DNA of 64,000 nt, from the NCBI GenBank assembly GCA_032622095.1, contig CP136066.1, positions 50,504,911 to 50,568,910 on the forward strand, in the 5' to 3' direction. Below, piece after piece: positions 10,371 through 20,885 of the stretch. Position 1 is the stretch's first letter; every line of letters begins with the position of its first letter. The translations under genes were made by a program, and so were the position numbers. This stretch comes from Siphonodentalium dalli. Taxonomy: Eukaryota; Mollusca; Scaphopoda; Gadilida; Siphonodentaliidae. Under the pieces are notes generated by a model. It did no database searches, was not told the origin of the DNA, and was given only the letters and a program-made list of their open reading frames with translations.

Positions 10371-10842
10371 CAGCCCTGGGAATTAAGGAAAATTTGCCTA
10401 GGCAATATATTTGCCTAGGTGAAAGAAATCGGCCTAGGCAAAAACAGATTTTACCTAGGCAATTTTGCAACAATATTGACATCTCAAATCAATGATTCAA
10501 TAATAATAACCTGAAATGCTTAGTTATTTTGAGGAACATTATTTCCAGGCCATTACTCAACATATATGTACAATTCCACAAATCATCTCCAAAATAAGTG
10601 TCCTTATACCGGGTAGCTAGTTAATGGCCCAGTGCCATGGAAACAATTGTAGGACAATATATGTAAAGAGTGATTTAAAGAAGTCAATTTGGCTAAAGAG
10701 GTTCTATTTCTGATAGACACAAATCAATTTTAGTAACCCAATGAACTTGTTTTACCTAGGATATATAATTGCCTAGGCAAACCGATTTTGCCTCTGCTTT
10801 TACCTAGGCATTGCCTATTGCCTAGGCTAATTCCCAGGGCTG
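10371..10842. mobile_element. hAT-like MITE with GCCTAGGC arrays
   Basis: Ends CAGCCCTGGGAATTA and TAATTCCCAGGGCTG, flanked by CTTGGC direct repeats (10365-10370, 10843-10848). Both subterminal zones are packed with TTGCCTAGGCAA-type palindromes (about nine), absent from the middle. Such clustered motifs usually are transposase-binding sites. The 6-bp duplication is shorter than the usual 8 of hAT, so the superfamily is tentative. Confidence 0.75.
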
Positions 10843-11512
10843 CTTGGCTATATGGGATATTTGCTGCCTTTGACCCAGAAATATTTCTTTATACCCATCA
10901 ATTCAGTACAATCTATATAGAAAATGCAGAAAATCAAGACCTTATCGTTGAGATATTTAGTATCTAGACACTTTTTTTCTGGTACTAGTTTATAGATCTG
11001 AACAGTCTTGGATTACAAATATGCCTAGAATCCATTTCAGTTGTATAAATAAGGATGTGTTTGCTCCGTTTGACTCACGTTGGTGGGTAAAATATCAGAT
11101 GGTTCACTAGTTACACCACAGTATTGAGAACATGAGAGCAAAGTCAATATATCACGGAACATAAAGAGCGATCATGGTAAATTGCCCTATTAGACCCAAT
11201 AATGCTTCCTGTATCGGACACTGTTCCGCGAGGATTGGATATCCCCGCGGAGCATTCTGGGATAGCACGAGTCGTTACCGAGCCCATTATTAGTTCGTCT
11301 GGATGTCTGATGTGTTGGGGATGTATACAATGATTCCATGCAACATTGCCTTCCGAATTTGCATGGACATCTTATTGGGCTGTGCACTTTTGACATTCTG
11401 CCTGTATAATTTTTGAGGATATTAATGTTAATGTTAATTCTTGCTCTGTACGTAGAATATCTCATTTGATCTTCAATTAACCCCTTGATACCTGAATACA
11501 CGCCAATGAGTT
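10843..11512. other. No recognisable feature
   Basis: No repeat, RNA gene or exon identified in this stretch. Confidence 0.4.
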
Positions 11513-11839
11513 CAGATCTGCAAAAGCTGTTATTTGCAGAATGAGGTCCCCAGAGGGTAAATTTAGTGATGCTATCCCTGCATGATGGGCTAGCATCACC
11601 AAATTCACCCTCTGGGAACTTCATTCTGCTTAGGGCTCAACTGCTATGTGAGACCTGGGATCAGATTGAAGTTGGTGATGTTCACCCATCAGTCACATCG
11701 ATTTTGCAATTCATGGTATACAGAAACTGAACAGAATGGAAAAGTAACTAAAACCAATGTTAATGTGTGATATTGCGTCACTAAATTCACCCTCTGGGAC
11801 CTCATTCTGCAAATGACAGGCACTCTAAACTCAGACTTG
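11513..11839. mobile_element. Family G MITE, shortened
   Basis: First hairpin (about 11536-11630, with GAATGAGGTCCCCAGAGGG and CACCCTCTGGGAAC) is intact. The centre is shortened and the second hairpin retains only its right arm, ending CAAATGACAGGCACTCTAAAC. Outer left end degraded. Confidence 0.7.
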
Positions 11840-11953
11840 AGAGTAATATACAGTAACCTTGACAATAATGCAGCAATATTGAGGAAGTTGATTCCTGTAT
11901 CTATAATCTATTGGGTCCAAAATGGTAATCTAAATCTAACATCTCAGATAACA

Positions 11954-12320
11954 GTGGACATCTTCAGATGTCTTTGTATTCAATTCGGAGAGTACTTTAA
12001 TTCCATATTTGGCAGATAGAGTGGCTTGTCCACTGTCAATGACTATTGTACTTAACTTGAGAGTAATCGTATTCCATCGGATGAGCATGCTCCAATGAGA
12101 ATAATGTGCATGATGGACAAGGTCACCATCTGAGCAGATAAGTAACGAGACAGAAGTCTCGTCTCCAATATCGGTGGACATCTCCAGATTTATACACTGT
12201 TATCACTTGGGACACCACTTACCATATTTGGCATACAGAGTGGATCATCCACTGCCGATGTCTATGACACTTAATAGAAGAGTATTCGCATTTCATCGGA
12301 TGAGCGTGCTCCAATCAAAT
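11954..12320 (+). repeat. Diverged tandem duplication, period 220 bp
   Basis: Units start GTGGACATCT at 11954 and 12174 and share CCATATTTGGCA, AGAGTGG, CATCGGATGAGC and TGCTCCAAT in order. Open frames on either strand resemble no protein I know. Confidence 0.75.
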
Positions 12321-12503
12321 CTTGACCGATCTGTTCATTGCAGTGAACAATGTTTTAGGAGGTCCTTTACTGAGTAATGGCTGTATGAAATCCTTTGAGA
12401 TACACTATTGTGGGCGCGGCAGACAACCACTTTATTCACTGTCCTTAGCTATATTTAGGACAGACTCCAGTACACGGAAACTAAAGACTTCTAAACAGAA
12501 CAC

Positions 12504-12752
12504 TTAACCCTTTGAGTGCCAGGGGCCGATCTCATCGGCCCTAAACCTACAAAATAAGTCTGTTAAAGAATATAAGAATAGATTTCTAAAATTGTAAAAA
12601 ATTGTAAAATATAAATAAAAAAAAATTGTTAGGCCAATGCATTCTCTTATATATGCGAGGCGACCTATGGTCGACTCGCATATATAAGAGAATGCATTGG
12701 CACAGGGTATATGGGTTGATACAAAAATCGGACCTGGCACTCAAAGGGTTAA
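12504..12752 (+). mobile_element. Family B MITE, copy 1
   Basis: TTAA-flanked; ends CCCTTTGAGTGCCAGG and CCTGGCACTCAAAGGG, typical of piggyBac-like MITEs. One hairpin cassette (12634-12700) near the right end, preceded by an A/T-rich spacer and followed by CACAGGGTATATGGG. Subterminal GGGCCGATCTCATCGGCCC is itself palindromic. Confidence 0.9.
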
Positions 12753-12984
12753 ACAGATTATGTCCGTTTTCCTAATATATTTTGATGACAATATTGTATT
12801 AGTCTTCCCAGAAACATATTGGAAACATCATATACAATTTAAAAGTGATTAAAAAGATTCACTGTCAACCAATTCATGATCTCAAAATATCAAAATTTTC
12901 TGCCCTAAATACTTAGTGTGTGGAAAAACTGAAAAGGAAAATTTATTTATAGCGAAAGAATCTATGTTTTATTGTATCGCAGAC

Positions 12985-13268
12985 CAAGATTGAGTTTACT
13001 GTGGCTGTCATTTGCAGAATGAGGTCCCAAGAGGTTGAATTTAGATGACACATTGCATAATCGAGGTTCACGATAGGTATACATCTCATAATTCACCATT
13101 TGGGAACTTCAGTCTGAGTCTATGTCTCCCATTGCAGATGAGGCCATGCAGAATGAGGTCCCAGAGGGTGAATTTGGTGATGCTAGCCTGTTATGTGGGA
13201 TAGCATCACTAAATTCAACCTCTGGGGACCTCATTCTGCAAATGACAGGCTCACTAAACTCAGGCTTG
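12985..13268. mobile_element. Family G MITE with near-perfect 8-bp duplication
   Basis: Ends CAAGATTGAGTTTA and TAAACTCAGGCTTG, flanked by TCGCAGAC (12977-12984) and TCACAGAC (13269-13276), 7 of 8 identical. Carries the variant centre (CCATTTGGGAACTTC, AGTCTATGTCTCCCAT). The first hairpin is eroded, the second complete. Confidence 0.8.
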
Positions 13269-13300
13269 TCACAGACCCTTAATTATTATTTTCTATCCTA

Positions 13301-13536
13301 TTAACCCTTCTATGACTGGAGCTTCCTGAAATTTTGCAATGCATTCTCTTATCTCCAATAGCGAGCCTCGCATGTATAAGAGAATACATTGGCCTAACAA
13401 TATTTAGTTGACAGCCAGTGCATTCTTATATATGCGAGGCTCCCTATAGGAGACTCGCATATATAATTATATAAGTGAATGCACTGACACATGATATTTA
13501 ATGCTGCACCAGATCGGACTCCCTTCAAAGGGTTAA
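13301..13536 (+). mobile_element. Family C MITE, diverged
   Basis: TTAA-flanked, left end CCCTTCTATGACTGGAGCTT, right end CTTCAAAGGGTTAA. Both hairpins are recognisable but decayed; the second contains an ATTATATAAG slippage expansion. Confidence 0.75.
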
Positions 13537-13764
13537 ATTACAGAAAAGAGAGTCTCCCATCAATTCAAGATTTATCCCCAATGGGAAATCAGTTATTTTT
13601 GCCCTTTGACTCTAGGTTCTGTTTGTCCTCAAATGCTTCACTATATATTGTACTTAACAGTCACATACCATCATATAAATAGTTCTATAGTGTGAGACCT
13701 GTTTGAGTACTCTCTTCCTATACTTCTGCATGGCTCATGTAAGTACACGTAGGCCTTTGATGGT

Positions 13765-14178
13765 CAATCCTGAATTTAGTGTGTGACATTTGCAGAATGA
13801 GGTCCCCGGAGGGTGAATTTAGTGACGCTATCTCGAACACCTGGCTTGCATCACCAAATTCACCCTTGTGGGAACCTCATTCTGCTTAGTCATCATCTTC
13901 TGTGAAGTGTCCATGGTCTCAAATTAACATTGTTTTTAGTTACTTTTTTCCCTTCTGGGAAGTTTTCAGAAGATAAAAGTATTTTGATTCAAGGTGACTG
14001 ATGGGTGAACATCACAAACTTCAACTGGGGAACTTCAATATGAACCTAGGTCTCCCATAGCAGTTGAGGCCTAAGCAGAATGAGGTTCGCAGAGGGTGAA
14101 TTTGGTGATGCTAGAGTCACTAAATTAAGCCTCTGGGGACCTTATTCTGCAAATGACAGACACCCTATTTCAGGTTTG
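13765..14178. mobile_element. Family G MITE, full length
   Basis: Left end CAATCCTGAATTTAGTGTG; first hairpin 13795-13890; standard centre (ATTAACATTGTTTTTAGTTAC, AAGATAAAAG, ATGGGTGAACATCAC); second hairpin right half ending CAAATGACAGACACCCTATTTC. No clear flanking duplication. Confidence 0.75.
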
Positions 14179-14722
14179 TAGGCTTGTGATGGTGTACACA
14201 TCGTCTTTTGTTCAAATCTATTTAATCAAATAGAGTTTTATCAGTAGCTGAGATAGAGTGGGTTCTTGGTTTGAAATAGCCGTTTAGAACAAGGAGGGTG
14301 CATTTTTCTACTCTTCCAGGTGGAATGCAAGTGCATATTACCTTTCAGGCACTAATAATGATGTTTATCAGCATTTTCCACCCACCTCTAAACAGTCATA
14401 CAGCTGTGGTTTTTGTTTTTTTGGGTTTTCCTTACTTTCAAATTTGTGTTAAATATTATTTTGTTGTTGAAAGATCTTATAAGTCACCTCAGACAAAGTC
14501 TAATGTTGAGACCATCCTATATAAATAATCATTTTCACTTATGGGGCATGAAAGCCAAAAGTCTGTAGTTATAGTGACATTTCGACCATGAAAGTGGGTT
14601 CAAACCCTGATATCGGGTTGATTTTCAAGCTTGATCTGAGTTGAGGGACATTCTGATTGTAACATGATGATGGCCATTTTAAAAGGAAATGAACACATCA
14701 TACTGAGCCAGTGTCTCGACTC

Positions 14723-14946
14723 TCAACCCCTTCTGATATACTCAACCCCTTCTGATATACCAACGAAGTGAATGTGATTGGAAATATTCTAGACCTGTCT
14801 AGACATATTGGTGCATGAATCGGTGATATATATGTAGATATTGTTTATATCATAGACTAAATAAGACAGTCAGAGTTTGCATATATGATGTATTTGTGCA
14901 TGAAGCGGTGATATATATATGCAGATATGGTTTATATCATAGACTA
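14723..14946 (+). repeat. Two local direct duplications
   Basis: CTCAACCCCTTCTGATATA occurs twice back to back at 14725-14762. A block of about 50 bp with GTGCATGAA, CGGTGATATATAT and TTTATATCATAGACTA occurs at 14811 and again at 14896 (period 85). Confidence 0.75.
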
Positions 14947-15584
14947 CACTAAAACTAAAGACTGACAGAGTTTCCGATATTGCATTATTCATATTGGATC
15001 AAAGTAGCATTCAAATCATCCATATTAGCATTTCGCTTGCCAACATTTAGGGATAATTTGCGTGTGGCGTGTATTTATCTGGACATATCTCGACAATCCC
15101 GCGATTCCCTGGCGTATTCTGCTTCCACACATCAAAATGAATTAAATCAATAAAAATAATTTTCAGCAAACGCTCATCATCTGATTGAAGGCAGATTTAA
15201 TTTATATTTCCCGAAATTACCAATTTTACTTTTACGCTAAATTGCTTGCAATCAAGAATTGACCACGCAAATAATGCATCCGCGCTGGTTATGACTCCTT
15301 GATCAATCGAACCAAGTAATAAGGATTAAGTGAATCCCCGGAGGAAACAGCGATCACATGTCGTCTATCAGCCAATGAATGGTGTTAAATTATATCAATT
15401 GATTCTGTTAACAGCTCCATTAAATTGAGCATGCGTATCAAAATCATGTGAGATCTTGTTAAAGTCAAGATAGATTGATTGATTGATTTTATTGATTAAT
15501 TTTATTTTTGAGATATACCATAGTATAACATTATGTAAGAGTAATGTTCAAAAGTAAGAATTACATATTTATTTCAAAATCGTA
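14947..15584. other. No recognisable feature
   Basis: Unique-looking sequence with a short GATT microsatellite at 15475-15500. Confidence 0.4.
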
Positions 15585-15793
15585 AAACCTTTTCTATACT
15601 AAATACTCATTGATGAGTTGTTCCTTTAGGAAATGTTCAGATAATAAGATTGTTTGTCGTTTTTGATCCTACAGTAATGTCCTGATTATAGAGCTTTCCG
15701 ATGAATGGCAACAAGCCATATTTCCGACTAAATCCTGAAAAATTACCCATAATTCTGCTGTGGTTAAGCAGTCGATTATTTAGGTCATTACTG
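15585..15793. mobile_element. Family D fragment joined to a P-family element with a lost left arm
   Basis: 15585-15670 holds the D end (CTTTTCTATACTAAATACTC, GGAAATGTTCAG). From 15672, CAGTAATGTCC then skips to GAGCTTTCCGATGAATGGC and reads a complete right arm to CATTACTG at 15793, with TA on both sides. So most of the P left arm was deleted while its tip was kept. Confidence 0.75.
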
Positions 15794-15826
15794 TAGGTCT
15801 CCCATAGCAGTTGAGGCCTAAGCAGA

Positions 15827-16226
15827 TTAACCCTTTACCCAATAAACCGGCCAAAACCGGCCAAATAAAGCTTCAACAGCCTAAAATATCTTCGGTCTGT
15901 CTCAATAGAACCATACAAATATGGATATCATTGGAACCGGCTCCTTGACCACATTGTGATAGTTACAGTTATGCCCTGTGCCAATGCATTCTCTTATATA
16001 TGCGAGTCGACCATAGGTCGCCTCGCATATATAAGAGAATGCATTGGCCTAAAAAAAATCTTTTTTTAACACTTTTTACCATTTTTTCTTACATTCTTTA
16101 ACAATTTTATAATTTTTAATGTGTTAAGCCAATGCATTCTCTTATATATGCGAGGCGACCTATGGTCGACTCGCATATATAAGAGAATGCATTGGCACAG
16201 GGCCCTTCTGTTGGGTAAAGGGTTAA
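15827..16226 (+). mobile_element. Family A MITE, copy 3
   Basis: TTAA-flanked, CCCTTTACCCAATA and TGTTGGGTAAAGGG ends; both hairpin cassettes (about 15979-16047 and 16129-16195) are essentially perfect. Inserted next to a G-centre fragment (GGTCTCCCATAGCAGTTGAG). Confidence 0.9.
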
Positions 16227-16387
16227 ACCAATTCATGCATCTGGGCAAGTTTTTCAGTGGCTTTTCGTGAGTCAATGGTTTCTACATGTACGTGTGTGCT
16301 GTGGAGTGATTTCCTGGTGAAATTAACCACCCTCTGCACGGCCTTTCCTCCACCCATAAAATTGACTTTGTGATATGACCCAGCACA

Positions 16388-16590
16388 GGGACCAGCCTAG
16401 AGAGTGACTTGGGAGACAACTTCTCCCTAAAATGTGCCACTTCTCCTTATTTTAGTACCAGGGAGAAGTGATTTCTCTCTCATATACCAGTATGCATATA
16501 TCCCAATAGCATATGTAAAGTATATTTACTGATTATAATGGTGTTCTGACTCACTATAAGGCTTTTATAAATGGGCTTCATTTCTTAAAC
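16388..16590 (+). repeat. Dispersed repeat E, copy 1
   Basis: Contains GACCAGCCTAGAG, ACTTCTCCCTAAAATGTGCC, CAGGGAGAAGTGATTTCTC, ATACCAGTATGCATATATCC and ends TTTTATAAATGGGCTTC. Shared with 30234-30437 and 49568-49680. Its AAATGGGC is uninterrupted here, unlike at 30430 where a G element is inserted. Confidence 0.75.
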
Positions 16591-16597
16591 CAATGTA

Positions 16598-16739
16598 CAG
16601 TAATGCCCTAAGTAATCGACTCCTTAAACACACCCGAGAGCTTTCCGATGAATGGCAACAAGCCATATTTCCGACTAAATCCTGAAACGTTACCCATAAT
16701 TCTGCTGTGTTTAAGGAGTCGATTACTTAGGGCATTACC
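16598..16739. mobile_element. P-family element with truncated left arm
   Basis: CAGTAATGCCCTAAGTAATC, about 37 bp of left arm, then a jump to CGAGAGCTTTCCGATG and a complete right arm ending CATTACCG. TA on both sides. Same class of deletion as at 15672, with a different breakpoint. Confidence 0.8.
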
Positions 16740-16867
16740 GTATGGCCTCAATCCCCTCATTGGTTTTCTCTACTGATTTCTCCTTTTATATCTCCTTCCC
16801 ATCTCCCCCCCACCATATCCCCCTGTCTTATATTCTTCCTGGTCACTCTGAATCATCTCAGATACAC

Positions 16868-17756
16868 GCCCCTGGTCAAGTGGTCCTGCTAATATGCCAT
16901 GATGCTGTTGGTCCTGCTGAATTGCTATGATGCGGGTAGGGCAAACTGATGCCTTTACGAAAAATTACTGTTATTTTTTCTAAAGTTGTCATTTTCGCTG
17001 TGTTTGGCTAATCTGAGCGATTTGAGAATAAACCAGTGTGTGTGTATGAAACAGTAAGAACATATATAGTATTGAAAAATATAATAATGCTTGCACTTGT
17101 GCTTCTAAAACTATGTGAATAACAATCTTGATTATAGTCGATTTTCAACATCTAATTGTACCAGTATTATAAATATTTTGCAATAAATAGGTTTTTGAAT
17201 GTTTGATAAATGGCTTTTCCTGGGTATGTTCAGATTATCAACAACACCGCAAAAAAGACAAATAAAAAAATTATAATGGCACTTTTTGTTAAAGACATAT
17301 TATGTACTTGTTCGGGTGTGTGAAACTGATAAGTTAGTATTCAGGTGCTATGATAACTGGAGGAATGTAACATTCTACTAACATCGCCGAAAATTTGAAG
17401 CTAATCGACCGTACCACGCCATAGAAAACATCGTCAGAACTAAGCTCAATTGTAAATATTTACTACTCGATTCGGGACGCATTTATCAGCGATAAACTAA
17501 CGAAAACGATTTCGCCATCGAAAGTCACTTCATTTAATTAATATATAAGAACGACGATGTGCGTTGTCAATTTGTAAATACTATTTGAAAAAAATACTAC
17601 TTTGAACAAGATTATTCTCCATTTGTATTTGATCACCATACCGGAGTGTTTCACATCACTTTAACAAAAAGCATCAGTTTTCCCTAACAGCATCATAGCA
17701 ATTCAGCAGGACCCGACCACATCATAGCACATTAGCAGGACCACTTGACCAGGGGG
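16868..17756. mobile_element. Element with 85-bp terminal inverted repeats carrying repeat L
   Basis: The left end CCCCTGGTCAAGTGGTCCTG, then GCTAATATGCCATGATGCTG, TGCTGAATTGCTATGATG, is repeated inverted at 17671-17756. The TIRs are internally repetitive (TGGTCCTGCT...GCTATGATG twice). The interior includes L copy 2 (17291-17665). The right end runs into a G9 tract. Superfamily unknown. Confidence 0.75.
17291..17665 (+). repeat. Dispersed repeat L, copy 2
   Basis: Homologous to 5283-5668, flanked here by TTAAAG and CTTTAA, which may be its own TTAA-type ends. Confidence 0.65.
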
Positions 17757-18151
17757 GGGGGTGATTCAGTGGAATAGCATGAGAGCCAGTCTGGGTTCGT
17801 CTGCGATGAGGCATTTATTTCGCTAATTCCCAGGATACTTTGCATATAAAATATGATTTCATTTCTCATTATTCCGCTCTGTGGTGATTTATTCCTGTTG
17901 TTGTGTCAAATGGAATGTTTTATGATATCTCACTATAATTTGTGTCATATCAAAACATCAATAAATTTCCGTTAGTGGCTGTAAATGGTTGATTTCTTAG
18001 AGTTCAGCTCCATAAAACATCTATTAGATGATGATGCTCCATCATCTGGTGGTGCCTGAGGTCAGCCACTAAAACTGATATCATTTCTTGACTCATCGTG
18101 TCTTTACCGGTTTGAATCCCATTTTATCATTGTTCGGTCTATGTCCTCAAG

Positions 18152-18290
18152 CAAGCCTGAGCATATGGTGTCGGACATTTTGCAGAATGAGATCCCAGAG
18201 GGTGAATTTAGTGACACTACCCCACACAGAGGGCTAGCTTTACTAAATTCACCCTATGGGGACCTTATTCTGCATAGGCCTCATCTTCAG
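18152..18290. mobile_element. Family G half element
   Basis: End CAAGCCTGAGCATATGGTG, one complete hairpin (about 18182-18274) and the start of the centre (GGCCTCATCTTC), then unrelated sequence. The second half is absent. Confidence 0.7.
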
Positions 18291-18349
18291 GATGTTATTA
18301 CGATGCATCACAATTTATAATTTGAATAGTAGCAGCTTCCTTCGTCCTA

Positions 18350-18478
18350 CACAGTTGTTGGAAATTTGTGTTAAAAAACCTGAAAAATAACCATTACCAC
18401 CGCTATAGTTACTATATAGACTGTCACAGGAAATGTAAATTTTTTCAGTTTTTTTTACACAAATTTCTAACAACTGTG
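18350..18478. mobile_element. 129-bp inverted-repeat element with CTA duplication
   Basis: Inverted ends CACAGTTGTTGGAAATTTGT and CACAGTTGTTAGAAATTTGT followed by GTTAAAAAACCTGAAAAA-like sequence in both arms, flanked by CTA on each side. The 3-bp duplication fits CACTA or Harbinger-type insertion. Confidence 0.65.
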
Positions 18479-19025
18479 CTACCCATGTACTGAACTCTGC
18501 CTAAGTATTTTCAACCAACAAGTTTTTGGACATTGAGACTGTAAAACTGTTTGTTTCGGTAGTTCTGTAAATTTAGCCTCACTCATTATTTGTAATAAAT
18601 AGATATAAAATAATTAGCTTCAAGGAACACATATTTACTGTGTAGAGCTGCATGTCCATCATTCATTATTCTGGAGTAACAATTAAGTTCATTAACTTCC
18701 CAAGTGTGCATTGCGATGCGCATCACATATTAGATGAAAAATTGGGATGCGTATTGCATTGTGAACCCTCCACATCGTTGCAGCCATGCTACTTAATAGT
18801 GATTAGCTATAGTTATCAATGGGTTAATATCTTTATGTACTATAAATCTCCTAAATGCAACAGCAAAGAAATGTGTGTACTGCACATAAAACACATATAT
18901 AATATTTATGAAATTTCGGCAGCAAACTAGTATGCTGTATATTATAAGCTTTATCTCAGACGGCCTTGTATGTTTAAAGAAAAATGTTTGCTTTTTTTGC
19001 GCCAAGATGCCAGGGACATAGTAAA
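18479..19025. other. No recognisable feature
   Basis: No repeat or exon identified. A 92-codon open frame at 18652-18930 has no features of a known protein. Confidence 0.4.
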
Positions 19026-19039
19026 CACTACTGCACAAT

Positions 19040-19590
19040 AACCCATTAAATGACCATTAAATTCCCATTAATCAGAAGTAATTAAAACACCATTAAAACC
19101 CAATTAAAAACCCATCAAAAAAACCTCTTATTCGTTGTCCTTTAAGTGCCATTAATACAGACCATTAATGGGCATTAAATCCACAAATATTTAATGGCAT
19201 GTACACCATATGTGTTAATGGGCATTAAGTATCGAGTAAATGCCATTAAAACAAATTATTGGGTGATGACATCTGTTAATGGGCATTAATTTCCCATTAA
19301 AAACCACTTAAAGGACAACGAATAATGGCCATTAAATTCATGGCCATTAAATACTTTGTAATTGTCATGGCCATTAATTTTTGCAGAAGCATTTTCATTG
19401 CTATTAATGGGCATTAATTTCCCATTAAAAGCACTTTTTACTTTCATGGCCATTAATTTTATGGCCATTAATGACATTCCACATTTTAATGGGTTGAACT
19501 TATTTTTACTTTAATGACCATTAATGAGATTTCGAATGGTTTGAAATAATGGCCATGAAATATACCATAGCAACCATTAACCAGGGCTGG
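19040..19590 (+). repeat. Left subterminal array of ATTAATGGCCATTAA motifs
   Basis: More than 25 occurrences of CATTAA or TTAATG, often as palindromes ATGGCCATTAAT or AATGGGCATTAA, over 550 bp. The two 20-mers GTTGTCCTTTAAGTG (19135) and CACTTAAAGGACAAC (19305) also form an inverted pair. Likely transposase-binding arrays of the CACTA-like element. Confidence 0.75.
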
Positions 19591-19665
19591 CATTTTGCAG
19601 GCGGGCTGCCCGCCTACAGCCCACGCAAAATTATTTTAGGCGGGCGATTGATAGCCCGCCTAACT
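19575..19665. repeat. GC-rich nested hairpins
   Basis: CAGGGCTGGCATTTTGC is followed by GGCGGGCTGCCCGCC and GGCGGGCGATTGATAGCCCGCC. The start resembles a hAT-type end, but I found no matching right end. Its GC content contrasts sharply with its surroundings. Confidence 0.5.
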
Positions 19666-20478
19666 TCTCCTAAGTTTGACTGGCAAAGTTGCGAAGTTTT
19701 TCAGAACAAAACTTCAAAGGCCGACACCGCCGACGAAACACCAAAGAGACTCGGTTTATTCGAAGTTCCATCGCTGAAACAAAGACTAATTCGCGTTTAT
19801 TGTCGACGGAGGACCACGTGCTATCCCGCACATCCCTGTTATGTGTTGAAGTTGAACGCCATTCTGTTCCGGAGTTGTAATTTTTAACACCATACTTGAA
19901 ATTTTGCGATACCTCAATGGAATCGAAAGTTGTTTATTCTCGTAAACTGTAAACAAATAAAAAATTATGTGTAAATTAAATCAATAAATTTTATAACTAG
20001 AAAGTCAATGTTTTCCGTAGGAATACTTTGTCAATTTTTATAACACATAGTTGATTCAGTGTCGTACGTGTCATATTAAAAAATTTCTGAAGAATTTGTT
20101 ATTGAATTTAGAAAATGCAAAATGAGTTGAAATTTGTGGAATTTCCGCGGACAATATTGATAAAAATGTATAACAATCTGACGGAAAATCGGGACCAATC
20201 TTCCGAATATATTATTTTCATTCAACAAGTCTGGTATGCTGTTTAATGCAATTTTTATATTTTTTGGTTGAGGAGGCTTAATAGCGTGATCACCTGATCA
20301 CAAGATACTAGGATATCCGTTACCTAATATACTAGTAGTTTAGCCTTCCACTCGAATGATATCAGTGTGTCATATTCAAAGCACACAATATATTATTCCT
20401 ATTGTCTCGGCATTGCCTGTTTCAATTCTGAATGAGCTTTATTCTTATCAATGGGGAGGTGGGATATGTACTATTGTA

Positions 20479-20560
20479 CACTCCCACTCATAGTTATAAA
20501 AGTATACATATGAATAGTCTGGAGGGGTGTTCATGAAACCAACAGGAAACGACATGAATA
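20479..20560 (-). mobile_element. Family D fragment inside the CACTA-like element
   Basis: CTCCCACTCATAGTTATAAAAGTATACATATGAATAGTCTGGAGGGGTG matches the D interior (as at 63300-63365). Described in pieces; both ends are missing. Confidence 0.55.
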
Positions 20561-20624
20561 CAGAGTCTATAAAACAATCGCATCAAACTAGACAAATAGC
20601 CATTTCACACCAGCGTTGCTGAAG

Positions 20625-20720
20625 ACAAATCTGAAACTATGGGTTCCAATAATGCTCCAGACCAAGTTTGAAAGAAATCCACCCAGTGAAACTTGTGAAA
20701 ATGTTTTAATGTTGCACCAA
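20625..20720 (-). repeat. Dispersed repeat I, inverted copy
   Basis: Reverse complement shares CACTGGGTG, TTTCTTTCAAACTTGGTCTG and ATAGTTTCAGATTTGTC with the array at 23480-24060. Confidence 0.6.
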
Positions 20721-20885
20721 ATTAAGCCTCTAAATTGCCCATAATTAACATATTGAAGTCCGGGCTCACAGGCAATTATGTCCAAAGTTTTGTTGAGGGA
20801 GGGAGGCTTTTTATATTTATTACTTATTTTAAATTCTTCAAAACATACCTCAAAATCGAATAATCATTTTTCATGATTCCAGCAG

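Noticed and set aside
12504-12740. Recurring predicted peptide with NAFSYICESTIGRLAYIREC in many frames
   Set aside because: It is the translation of the 67-bp hairpin cassette, which is open on both strands. It appears wherever A or B elements occur and has no codon constraint or start signal.
14570-14640. tRNA-like T-loop sequence GGTTCAAACCC
   Set aside because: No acceptor stem, D arm or anticodon arm can be folded around it.
19549-19887. 112-codon frame inside the CACTA-like element
   Set aside because: It overlaps subterminal array and GC-rich hairpins and has no recognisable domain.
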